Below are positions 22,728 to 32,318 of a stretch of 64,000 bases of DNA, one piece after another (the stretch's first letter is position 1; each line of letters starts with the position of its first letter). The stretch is from Holtermannia corniformis (lineage: Eukaryota > Basidiomycota > Tremellomycetes > Holtermanniales): positions 205,421 through 269,420 of the forward strand of contig BCIJ01000014.1 in NCBI GenBank assembly GCA_001599935.1, written 5' to 3'. The notes under the pieces are model-generated. The model worked only from the letters and a program-made list of their open reading frames with translations, did no database searches and was not told the DNA's origin. The position numbers were made by a program, and so were the translations under genes.

Positions 22728-25099
22728 TCAGCGCCAGATGCTGGTCGGCGCCGTGTAGTCCCAGCTACCGTCGGCAGCCTTGCCGCCTGACGCGGTCGAA
22801 GTCGTCGTGGCGATCGAGATGCTCGTATCGCTGCGGTTACGACCGCTACTCGAGCTCGAGGGCGGCGTGGGGTTCGGTAGGTGCACTGGCGGGCGGAGGG
22901 GTGATGCCTCGAAAGGGTCGAATTTGAGTGGCGGGCCAAGTTCATGCTGTGGTGGCTCAGCCTTCTATCCCAGTGCAAAGGTATAGAACCCACCAAGTCC
23001 GCAAGCGAGCAACTGCGCGGCATGACCCAGGACTTGCCACCCCTTGGGTTTGCAAACGCCTCGTCTGAGCTCGCGCGGCGTGTCGGTCGGCGCGGAGAAT
23101 ACGCAGCCAGATCGAGTTCTTGCTCATGCATGGCGCTGTACACTTCGGCGTTGATGCGGTCCTGTTCAATGATGGGCAAGCCGGCTTCGAGCATGCGCGC
23201 GATTCCGGGCAAGCCGCCGTTAGGCTCGAATTCCGAGTGGAGAAAGACGCAGTACCGGCCGTAGATACAGGAGCCGGACAACCAAAAGTTCTGACAGGGT
23301 TCCGTCTTGTACTGGTGCGGACTGTGTCAGCTGCGGAGGGCGGGCCTCGGTCGATCGTGAATACCTTGGAGATGGGTGTGTCCTGTGGCGGGACATCTGG
23401 ACCGGGGAGAGGCGTGGTGTACGGCTGCGGCTAACCCATCAGCTACAGCTCGTATGCAAGCACTCGCATGATACCAACAGTCGATGGCTCGTCGAAAGGC
23501 AAACCAGTATGACTGATGACTGGCATACTGACGCGACGCTGAACATGCCCTGTACCTGCTTCAGCGGACATCGCGTGGGCAATCGGTGAGACTCACCGCT
23601 CAGCTCGGGCACAAAGGTATCTCCCACAATGATCGGCATCGACTCGCGCCGAGTGACAAGCTTGGCCTCGTACAAGTCCCTCCTCGGTTCCTCTGTCTGC
23701 ACAGGAGTCGCCGCGCCCGACACCGGTACCGACATTGTCGGCGGCAAGCTAACGTTTGAAGCGACGCGCGGGAGTGTATGGAAACACGGCGGCGGTAGCG
23801 CCTCTGCCATCTTTGCAGCCTCGATCAGCAGCGCAATGATGGCAGGCGATGCATTCTCGCGGCCTTCCTCGAGCGGTGTGAGTGGGCCCAAGACGCCAGG
23901 GTTGATGCTGGCTTGGTGTAGGACACCTGGGTCGGATTCGGCGAGTTGAGCGAGGACAATGTCGAATCCGCTGTACCGGACTGCAGCGGGGTTGACATGG
24001 TAGGATGCGTAGGTGGCGATTGGGTGTGGGTACGCCGGGTTGTACGGTTCTGGCAGAGGGATGTGGGGGTAGTATGGCACTGGGGGAGGGTGGTAGTCTG
24101 CGAGTGTCGGCAGGGATTTGGGTGACTGGGTGGGCGGGGTGGGCAGTGATGGGCATTTGATGACGAAGGCTTCGTCGGATCGGGGCGTTGCGGTGAGTTC
24201 AACCTCGACATCCGGCTGCCCGGGTGACGGTGGACGAGGGGTCTTGCCTGCGCAAGGCCGTCAGCGTGTTGCTCGCAGTGCATCAGCCAGCGACGCCCAC
24301 AAGTCTCTGCCACCGTCTCGAGCGCAGCGTCTGATTCCTCGTCTCGTTGACCTCGGTCAGCTCGATCAACCTCCCCTTCCGCCTGAACACTGTGGGTTAC
24401 GCCCCTGGCGCCGCCACCCCTCGCAAACCGCTTCAAGCCCATCCCGGCTCCACGGCCAAACGCGAATGGAAACGGAAAGCGCTTGGGAGGGCGAGCACCG
24501 CCGCCGCTACCTGTATGCGGGAGGTGTGGAGGACCAGGTCGGCTCGCTGCAGAGCGCGGACGTCAGCAATGCGTTCCACGCAGGGAAGCAAAAGGTGCGA
24601 ACCTGGCTTGGCTGGCAAGGTAGGATCCCCTTCAGCGATGGTAGCTGCAGGCATTGTTTTGGTCTCATGGCAGCGGCGACGGTAGCCAACAGTCTTTGGC
24701 GGAGCAGCGTCATGCTTGGATGCTGAACTCGGACATGTCGGTGTCGCAGCTGGGCGGCTTGAGCCAGCATCCGTTTCTGGACGCGACGTGGGCGAGTGCA
24801 CATCGTCGACGATCGGCGCTGGAGCAGTGATGGCCTGCACGGCTCTTGAGCGAGGTCGGGCCCTACACACCCAGATCAGTCCAAAGTCGCCGTTTGCCGT
24901 GCAGAATCACTCACGGCATCCTCTTGATCCACTCTTGCTCGTTGACCAGTACAGTGCACGCTGCGAGCGATGCAGCACCGGGGACCAAGGTGAAACGGCT
25001 CCACCCTGGATCCGGTCGAGCGCCTGCATACCTCTTCTGCGCCGATCTGAGAGATTGGCGGCGGCGGCGGAGGTGGCGAGGAGCGGACGGCGCGCAGAT
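22728..25099 (-). CDS. CCCH zinc-finger protein, TIS11-type finger (5' end unresolved)
   Basis: A multi-exon gene ending TAPTSIWR (stop 22728). The key domain is one CCCH finger at ~23230-23310, YKTEPCQNFWLSGSC then IYGRYCVFLH, spacing C-x8-C-x5-C-x3-H with the TIS11/ZFP36 lead-in YKTEPC. Such fingers bind AU-rich RNA. Downstream is a helical block (GLPGIARMLEAGLPIIEQDR, YSAMHEQELDL) and a Ser-rich tail. Upstream exons encode Pro/Tyr-rich sequence (PYYPHIPLPEPYNPAYPHP), LEEGRENASPAIIALLIEAA, a Gly/Arg-rich segment near 24430 and EQEWIKRMP near 24930. These upstream exons link through plausible introns, but I could not place the initiator Met; the 25099 boundary is an exon acceptor, not a start. 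TIS11 proteins usually have two fingers; I see only one, so a paired finger is missing or unrecognised. Confidence 0.6.
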
Positions 25100-25721
25100 C
25101 TGTCAGTGTCTGTTTGATGGTGACAAAGTGGGATCACCGAGTGATCCGAGCGCACGGCCCAGTGTCCGCTCCGTCCAGAGCAGACGACGTCGCTGACGCC
25201 GGCGACCTCGGTTTGCCTGTGCATGGCTCTGCGCACTCCGAGGCTGGGTGTTCAAGCTGGAGAACGCGAGTTGACAAGGCCTGTTGGTGTCGAGCTGATG
25301 GTGCGCACGGTCCGCCTGTGCATCCTTTGCGCGGCGCTGACCATCCGACTGCGCTCGGTGCGCCGAGCATCACCCTGAGCGCGCATCAACGAGGGACCGA
25401 CAGCTGATGGCGGCCCGATGCTGTCCTTTGGCGTCCAGTGCGACCAATGAGCCTGATACAGAGCTGCACTGCTGCGCTGTCAGCAATCCTTGCCAACTAG
25501 ACCGATACCCACTGCTACTCACATGCGAACTCATGGGCGCCTGCACGTTCTGCAGAGCGCAAGGACGCTGACCTGCTGTCTCTACCCGTCGAGTTCATGC
25601 TGCCCATCGCTCCGGACCTGACATCAGCGGGCCACACAGCAGTAGGATGGCGAGCGGTGACTACGATACATCCCGACCTATCATACATTGCTGCTGCTCG
25701 AGATCCGCCATCGAGTCGCAG
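25100..25721. other. Intergenic region, possible first exon of CCCH gene
   Basis: This lies between the last supported CCCH-gene exon and the COX23 stop codon, both minus strand. It should contain the CCCH promoter and perhaps its first exon (candidate ATG at 25224 followed by HRQTEV). Nothing else recognised. Confidence 0.35.
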
Positions 25722-26226
25722 TCATCTTGTAGGCCGACCAGCACGACGGTCTTCTCGTCGCTGCGCGACCTGTGACCTCGCATCAGCATGTTCGTTGCGC
25801 CGTGAGGACACGAGCTGACCCAAGACGCCTTGCATTCGCGATACGCCTTGAAGAACTCGAAGCACTGCGAGGGTGGGGTGAGCAGGGGAGTAGCGAGCGA
25901 AGCAATGTCACGCAGGCAGGCCATACCTCTTCACGGTTGTAATGGCTTCGCTCCATACAGTCCAATGAAGCCTTTGCCGCCGCCTCGCAAGGATCAGCAA
26001 ACTGTCCGGCAGACTATCAGTACAACCTCTGTTGGTGTCCACACAGTCCACACCTTTGAAGCAGCACTCCGTCCCTAGACTCATCAGTCTAGCTCACCAC
26101 ACAACCAGCGAAACCGACCTGAAACGTCCGCCGATAATCCGCCGGTTTCTCGAGCTCTGGCCCCGGTGGCTCCGGACGGTCTTCGTATGGCGTTGGGAGC
26201 TTTGAAGGCGGGACTTGGGTTGCCAT
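25722..26226 (-). CDS. Twin CX9C protein COX23 (CHCHD7-like)
   Basis: Four tiny exons (26119-26226, 25927-26001, 25820-25864, 25722-25769) add exactly to 91 aa. The twin CX9C motifs are CEAAAKASLDC and CFEFFKAYREC, each with nine residues between cysteines. This defines the CHCH fold imported into the mitochondrial intermembrane space by the Mia40 relay. The FKAYRECK context and basic tail (VAQRREDRRAGRPTR) fit Cox23, a cytochrome c oxidase assembly factor. The N-terminal ~36 residues are Pro-rich and hydrophilic. None of the exons is visible as a complete frame without splicing. It is divergent from the PQ-loop gene with only 128 bp between start codons. Confidence 0.85.
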
Positions 26227-26354
26227 AGCGTCCTACAGTCGTTGCCAGCAGCGAAAGCCGATCGAGTTGTGAGGTTGGTGCCCACACGTGATGAGCACAG
26301 ACGTCGGAGCAGGGATCGTTGCAGCCGCCGTGTGCACTACCGACCGCCGTGTGC
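26227..26354. promoter_or_regulatory. Short divergent promoter (COX23 / PQ-loop gene)
   Basis: 128 bp between the two start codons must hold both promoters. No TATA box is evident. Confidence 0.45.
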
Positions 26355-27590
26355 ATGATGGGAGCGTTGGCGACGCTGGCTGCCATCGGCATGGCCGTAG
26401 GGTGCGTCAGGACTGTACACCAGACTGGGAGTGAGAAAACTGATGCGCTCAGGCCACCGCTCATCTACGCCGATCAGGTGGGTGACAGAGTTGACTTGGT
26501 CAAGGCATCCTAGAGCTGAGATCGTATAGGCATATAGCATCGTCAAAAAAAAGTGAGATCGACGTCACAGATTCAAGTCGTACATAGCTGACGCCCGTGC
26601 AGGGACTCGTCCGGGTTCTCGCATGGTGCTTCAGACCCGTAACGGGACACTTGTGCACTCACTAACATGGCTCGTGCAGATGTCTGTGGCGTGATCATGG
26701 TCGCCAACATTATCCGCATCTTCTTCTGGCTCGGGAACCGCTTCGAGACGCGTTAGTCGCTCGACCCCACTCTGCGCCAGCTCACACCCGCAGCGCTCCT
26801 CGTCCAGTCTCTGCTCCTGATCCTCTCTCAACTCCTGCTACTCGCCCTCTGCCTCCACTACGCCCCGGATCACCCCAGTGAACAACCAAGTACTCGTAGG
26901 CGGCCATACGATTTCTGGCAGTGGGAGGGCTATGGCGCGTATCTCGAGTTCTTGGCCGGGTTGATTGTGGTGTTGGGCGTGCTGCAGGTGATTCTCGGGC
27001 GGTGGATGTGGTATGTTCTGTGCGGATACCGATCGCTAGCGCTGACATGTTAGGTATATCGATGCGTGGGTGCTACACAGCCACAGCGTTTCGCGCGAGC
27101 TGATGTGATCCAGGCTCGGCTTCATCGCGTTGACGATCGGTACGTCGACTCGGTGGTCAGCACCAAGCCGCAGCTCACTCACCCTACAGAATCAACGCTT
27201 CCGATCCCGCAGTTCATCTCAAACTACAAACGCAAGTCTTGCTACGGTTTCCGCGAGTCGACGCTCGCAGGCTGGTTTGGCGGTGATCTGTTCAAGTGCG
27301 TGCTGTGCGCCACCCTGGATACCCAAACTCACAGCATCACACAGAACGGGCTACTTTTTCCTTCGAGGGAACCCGGTCCAGTTTAAAGTCACGGCCATCA
27401 TGACGCTCTGCTGGGATACTGGTACGCTCCCGCTCAGACGACGTAAGCGTAGGATGTAGGCAAGCTGACAGACGTCGTAGCGGTGCTCGTGCAACGGATC
27501 CGATATGGCTCCAAGCCGCCTGCAACGTTGCCGACGCGGTCGGAAGAGTTTGCGGATGAGCATGTCGGGCTGAGTCAGGCGGGGCGGTGA
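26355..27590 (+). CDS. PQ-loop membrane protein, Any1/SLC66A2-like
   Basis: About ten exons. Splicing gives MMGALATLAAIGMAVGPPLIYADQ (first PQ-loop-like helix pair), AYSIVKKKDSSGFSHDVCG, IIRIFFWLGNRFET, LLVQSLLLILSQLLLLALCL, FLAGLIVVLGVLQVILGRW, then the second PQ loop STLPIPQFISNYKRKSCYGF, RESTLAGWFGGDLFK, YFFLRGNPVQFKVTAIMTLC and LVQRIRYGSKPP. The two PQ motifs and seven hydrophobic segments fit the SLC66A2/PQLC1 family. The yeast member Any1 works in Golgi/endosome membranes and affects phospholipid asymmetry. Exon 1 ends GTAGG and needs a G from exon 2 to make the conserved Gly-Pro-Pro. The C-terminal ~25 residues are hydrophilic (TRSEEFADEHVGLSQ). ATGs at 26355 and 26358 are both possible. 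Confidence 0.85.
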
Positions 27591-27735
27591 TGCATCAGTA
27601 TCTATCTCGTGGAACACCCTTGTCCAGCGGTCACCGAACGGCGACAGGGCCGAAGGCTTGCTAGCGACCGTCTAGCAAAAAGGGGAATCCTGCTCAGCTC
27701 GACGGCTCCATCAACGCCGTCTTTGTACATTCGCC

Positions 27736-28490
27736 ATGGTCGTAAGTCAAACCTACGATCCACACACCGCTCACGATCATCTAGAAACTGCAACTGCAAA
27801 TCAAGCTCGAGCTCGAGGGCGTGACAGACGTCCAGCCGGTCGATGACTACTACGAGTACTACTTTACGGTGCGTCACTTGGGCCTGTGCAGCTATCATGC
27901 AACGCATAGTGACTGACGTTGGGACATAGGTTCAGTGTACCGCTTGTCGAGCCGAGCACTCGAAGATTGTCTCGTTCAACCAAAAGGTCGGTTTCGATCG
28001 AGCTTGCGTTGAAGCGTCTCACTGGCAGCTCGGTGGGCTCAGACTGACTGTGTGCTGTAGGAGGAGGCTGAATTGAGTGGATCCCGCGGGAGTGCGAATT
28101 TCGTCTGGCGGTGTAGCTTTTGCAAGGTGCGTACCGAGCCCGTCCAACGCATATCCCACTTGGAGCTGACTACACCAGCGAGAGCATTCCGCCTCGTTCC
28201 TGCCCGCAACTCCCAAAACCAAATCAACCTTACCGATCCCGTACGCGTCCGACACGGCGTCGTTTGAACCGTTCATCACGCTCGACTGCCGCGGTCTCGA
28301 GTTGACCCAGTTTCATTTCCGAGGTCAATGGAAATGTCGAGGTGTCGAGAGCGGAACCGAGTTTGAGTTTGATTTGGATGATAAAGAGGGCGATGGCCAG
28401 GGCGAGGATGCGCGCTGGGATGATTATGATGAGAAGCAGGGTGAACCCGTGGGCGTTAGTGAGATGGAGGCGAGGTTTGTCAAGGTCTAG
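27736..28490 (+). CDS. CZIB family (UPF0587/C1orf123) zinc-binding protein
   Basis: Exon 1 is only ATG-GTC, followed by an intron (GTAAGT...CTAG). The spliced protein reads MVKLQLQIKLELEGVTDVQP, YYEYYFTVQCTACRAEHSKI, SFNQKEEAELSGSRGSANFV, WRCSFCKRES, then FITLDCRGLELTQFHFRGQW and an acidic linker ending ARFVKV. The two CxxC pairs (CTAC, CSFC) are the zinc ligands of this small cytosolic beta-sandwich family, conserved from yeast to human. Its role is still poorly defined. It lies 145 bp downstream of the PQ-loop gene on the same strand. Confidence 0.88.
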
Positions 28491-28598
28491 GTGATGCATT
28501 GCTGGTCGCAGAGCCGGGACAGCTGCAGCGGTGGAGGTCTGTCCAACCACGAAGCATCGACAATGGCACACACAGCAGCTTGTAGCTCTCGAGCCATC

Positions 28599-29212
28599 AT
28601 GCAGCGCCCGGATCCTGACCTCGTCGCGCTCGCTTCAACGCTTCTGACCTCGCTGTCCAGCCAAGACCGTGCGTGCTGCTAGAAACCAAGTGTTGCGCTC
28701 GGCCTGACTCGACTCAGCGTCCGAAGAGCAGCTACTTACCTTGCACGCCGTGTTCGGTACCACCCTGCAAGCTGCTCTAGACCTCGTAGACCGCGGCGAG
28801 GGTGCGTCTATCCCGATTCAGTAGAGGTACTGAACCATGTCCATCAGTCGTCCGTATCTCCCTCTCGCACGGCCGCACCATCACACAAGTGCGCCATCGA
28901 TACGTACGTCGAGACGATACTGACCTCTGCCTTCAGGTCGCGAGCTCGTCCGGGCCGCCGCATACAGTCCACTTTCCATCAACGCTATCATCCCACACCC
29001 TGCCCTACTGCCCCTGTACGGCCTTTGCGTTTTCCGCCATCTCGAGCGGCAAGACGGTGGTGGTGCGTCACGCGTCTGGATACGCCGGGGAATACTGACG
29101 AGGCTAGTGCAAACATCTCTTGGCGTTGCGGATCGCTGAAAGGACCGGGAGGGTGGTCGAGACCAACGTTGGCGATGACGCTGTTGTTGGGTTGCTTGCG
29201 TTGGCGAGGTGA
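28599..29212 (+). CDS. SWIM zinc-finger protein, Sws1/ZSWIM7-like
   Basis: Five exons. The product begins MQRPDPDLVALASTLL, has an alpha-helical LHAVFGTTLQAALDLVDRG, then VVRISLSHGRTITQVASSSG, a SWIM finger LPYCPCTAFAFSAIS then VVCKHLLALRIAE, and a short tail ending LLALAR. The CxC...CxH arrangement with CKHLLALRIAE is the signature of Sws1/ZSWIM7. This Shu-complex subunit promotes Rad51-dependent homologous recombination. The second half of the finger (CKH) is created by splicing a 50-nt intron. Length, about 150 aa, fits the family. It converges on TAF10. Confidence 0.85.
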
Positions 29213-29500
29213 TCTTGCCGTATGTACGAGCGAGCGAGTTGCGTGAGTCTTGGCTCCATCGGCGGCAGTGTCGATGACTGACAATCTTGTGGATTCGGTG
29301 GGACGACGGTCAGCGACCAGACAACGGTTATCAATGTGCAGACTTTGCAGCGCACGGCTTGCGGATGCCGCACAGGAATCAAGATTACGACTCAAGGGCG
29401 TATCGAAAGATGAATCGTAGCCTAGTATACAAGTACAATGCAGCCTCCACCTCGGACTCGTCACAAGTCTGCAGAGCATGAGCCAACTCTCCCAAGCTCG
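29213..29500. other. Convergent intergenic region (SWS1-like / TAF10)
   Basis: Contains only the 3' flanks of two convergent genes. Nothing else recognised. Confidence 0.4.
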
Positions 29501-30215
29501 CTAGCACCCACAGTATTCCGGTTTCTTGACATTGACCCCGTGCTCACCCAAGGCCAATCCCAGGTCATCCATCGTCAGCGTCACGCGATTCTTATCCTGT
29601 TGCAGCCGGTATCAGCCCGCGCCCCGGACTGAACAGCCAGCGCCTCACCTTTGCGCTCCCGGGCCGATGCCTCGTCCCAACATTCTGCCCGTTGACGCGC
29701 AAGCGCGCATAATGGAACGCGTCCGACGACAAGTCTGCGACAAACTTTTGTGCGGCGAGCGAGACGAGGCGTTTGCTACGTCAGCCGTCAGCCCGTCCCA
29801 TTGGCATCCAGCATTCCTCCGCTCACAGTCTCGGATCAGAGCATTCGAACCCAGCGCGCTCTAGGTAGAAATCGGTCACTTCGTCCGGGATCTGCTCGCT
29901 CGGATCAGTGGCCGCTAGGTGGCGAGGTCGCACACGCACCAGAGGTTGGTACCCGTCCAACACGCCGAGAAACTGTCCTAGACTGCGGTCTTTTCGTGCA
30001 ACCTCTTCTTCCCGTCGGGTCATGGGTGCTGCGACTGGCTCGGCTGCTGCGGTAGGAGCCGCTGAGGCTGACGAGGACGCTTCGGCCATCCAGCCGTGGC
30101 GTGGTTGGCCTTGACCCGTCGCGATCGCGGCCCCTGCTGCTGCCGGGGCCTGTTGGGTGGTAGAAGTCGGAGCTGGTGCTAGTGCAGGCGAGTCGACTTT
30201 GATAGGTTCTGACAT
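29501..30215 (-). CDS. TAF10, TFIID/SAGA histone-fold subunit
   Basis: Four exons. An Ala/Pro-rich N-terminus (MSEPIKVDSPALAPAPTS) is followed by the TAF10 histone fold: SLGQFLGVLDGYQPLIPDEV, TDFYLERAGFECSDPRLKRL, VSLAAQKFVADLSSDAFHYA, then a linker and VTLTMDDLGLALGEHGVNVK, ending KKPEYCGC. All TAF10 signature blocks are present. It is shared by the RNA polymerase II factors TFIID and SAGA. The intron between PL and IPDEV is 48 nt. Start ATG 30215; an upstream in-frame Met would add a non-conserved basic segment. Confidence 0.93.
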
Positions 30216-30443
30216 TCTGCTCACGGTAGTCGACTGCACCACCTTTGGCCTGTCCAGGCGGGTACAATCATCGCGGAGCATTTTCACTCGGCTACCAACT
30301 TAACGTCAAGACGATGCATTTCATTGCCGAGTTTACGAGCCCTAGAGCGCAGCCATAAAGAGAGAGAGGCGAAGACGAAGGTACGAAAGGGTGCGGGATG
30401 AATGCTTTGATGGATGCTGCTGACAATCATGACGAGGACAAGG

Positions 30444-31886
30444 CTAGTAACCGCTCATACGAGGCATCGGCATCGGGTACCCATTCGGCAGCTTGCCGTG
30501 GTTTTGCGCGTGCTGGCCGTTGAACGCGCCCTGGGGACCAGCGATCCCGGGTGCATTCAGGCTGCCGAGGTAGGTTGGCATGATGCGCCGTCGGGTCCGC
30601 TGCGGGTGGTGGGCGGCCATGCCGAATGCTGATTTCCGTGGACTGGCGGGGGCACCGTACGAGAGAGGGCCGGTGAAGCCGTACGAGACTGAGGGTGAGC
30701 GCGAACGCTCGCCTAGAGGCTGGCGCGCGACGGAATTGGAGCGAGAGTTGGTACCGCCGCCACCGAGCTTGACACCGCCACCTAGGACGCCGACGTTGAC
30801 GCCGTCGTAGCGCTGGACGGTCGCGGTCCCGCCTGGAGTCTGCGTCCCGGGCGTGACCGTCTTGCCGCTGCCGCCCGACGTAGGCGTGGTCGGTCTCGGA
30901 TCCTTTGCAGAGTCACCCGTGTGCGAAGCGACCAGGAAAGGGTCTGCTGAACCCGGTCGAGGGCCCGGCGTCAACAACGTCGTGTTGTTCGAGGCGTTGG
31001 ATGTCGAGCTAGCGATCGAGCTGTTGCTAGTGTGACGACGGCCACTCGACGTCGAGTGCTGGTCGTCCGAGCTAGACGCCGAGCTGTGCGATTCAGCGGG
31101 TGAGCCTGCTCGCGGCAACGGCGCCTGTACGAATGCAGGCAAGAGCGAGGGGGAGGGGGACGAGGGTGCACCTGCCGAGTCGGTGTCGGACGGCGCAGCG
31201 GGAGTGGGAGGGATGTGGAACAGTGCAGGTGCTCGGATAGGGATCGCTCGTGATACACGAGCGGGGGTGATGACGGTCGTGCTAGCCACGGCGGCAGCCG
31301 GTGCAGGCACACTGGCGGTCACGGTGCAAGCAGCCTGCCAGACCGTCTGGCAGCGGTCTACACACCACGGCATCAGCCAAAGCTCTCCGCCAAAAGAAAA
31401 GCACACACCTCGTTTGCCCGGTCGCAAGCCTGGTTCAAACTCTGCATCTTCCCAGTCCCAGCCGCCCTCTCGAAAGGTGACCAAGCCCGGGTCGATCCAG
31501 AGCTCCCACTCGCCCTTTTTACCCTCGCCGACGGCTGTGAGCCATTCGAGCGGGTCGATCCCGTGCGTCTTTGCGGCCTCTCGTAGAGGTTTCGGCAAGA
31601 CTCTGGGGAACGCAATGAGCGAGCGGTAGCCCGAGCCGGCGTGGGGTGTTGACGGTTCCCAGCTCGAGGCCGCTAGCCTCGCTTGGAGCGAGCTCGTCAG
31701 TGTTGCGCGGAGAGCAGAGATGGTGGAAGCAGGGTAGGCCACCTGCAAGGGTCGCAGCAGAAAGTCGACGGCATGGCCGACGGCGATTGGTAAGCCGAGG
31801 TCGTCGGTGTTGTTGTTGTCATGATCAGCATCGTGCGGCCAGGCAGTCGCGACGGCCTTGTCTGCGTTGGGAGTTGACGGTGTCAT
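30444..31886 (-). CDS. BTG/Tob-family antiproliferative protein
   Basis: A single-exon 480-aa protein. Residues ~25-145 form the BTG domain: AVGHAVDFLLRPLQVAYPAS, helical linker, HAGSGYRSLIAFPRVLPKPL, REAAKTHGIDP and WELWIDPGLVTFREGG, the equivalent of the Tob box that contacts the Caf1 deadenylase of CCR4-NOT. The rest (~330 aa) is Ser/Thr/Pro/Gly-rich and unstructured, ending in a Gly/Asn/Pro-rich tail. Animal members repress translation by recruiting deadenylase; the fungal role is inferred from the domain. The frame is open upstream of 31886 but starts without ATG (GTG at 32060), so I chose the first ATG that keeps the full domain. Confidence 0.8.
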   Translation of the reverse strand: MTPSTPNADKAVATAWPHDADHDNNNTDDLGLPIAVGHAVDFLLRPLQVAYPASTISALRATLTSSLQARLAASSWEPSTPHAGSGYRSLIAFPRVLPKPLREAAKTHGIDPLEWLTAVGEGKKGEWELWIDPGLVTFREGGWDWEDAEFEPGLRPGKRGVCFSFGGELWLMPWCVDRCQTVWQAACTVTASVPAPAAAVASTTVITPARVSRAIPIRAPALFHIPPTPAAPSDTDSAGAPSSPSPSLLPAFVQAPLPRAGSPAESHSSASSSDDQHSTSSGRRHTSNSSIASSTSNASNNTTLLTPGPRPGSADPFLVASHTGDSAKDPRPTTPTSGGSGKTVTPGTQTPGGTATVQRYDGVNVGVLGGGVKLGGGGTNSRSNSVARQPLGERSRSPSVSYGFTGPLSYGAPASPRKSAFGMAAHHPQRTRRRIMPTYLGSLNAPGIAGPQGAFNGQHAQNHGKLPNGYPMPMPRMSGY

Positions 31887-32318
31887 TCTGATGCAAGCAG
31901 TCCAGTGGCCAGTCGCAAGGGCATTCAGCAGTTGGGTCGCCACTGGTTTGTTTTGCGGGTGTAAACACTCGATGTGGAGCTCGCTCGGCTGTGCTGAGTC
32001 CCGGTGTGACCCGATGGGATGAGCGGAGGCAGTCGAGGGTGATGAAGGGATGTCGAGCACACAGGAAGGAGGATGCTGGCTCGCTCTAGGCCGAGCTCAA
32101 AGGGGAGTACGGTTCAGTGAGCAGGCGGGTTCACGACGGCCCACTCGAACAAACCATTGCCAAATCCGGAAAGTCACGGGGTTCCGCCGGATGTCCGACC
32201 AGCCGGGACGTATCCATATCAAGCGCAGATAATAGAACACGCTACTTGTCGCGAAATCATACACTCGTCGCTCTCATTCTCCTCATCATCACCGATCCCG
32301 CATTGCCATCGGTTTCAC
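31887..32318. other. Intergenic region
   Basis: Promoter side of the BTG gene and 3' flank of the NTPase gene. No gene recognised. Confidence 0.35.
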
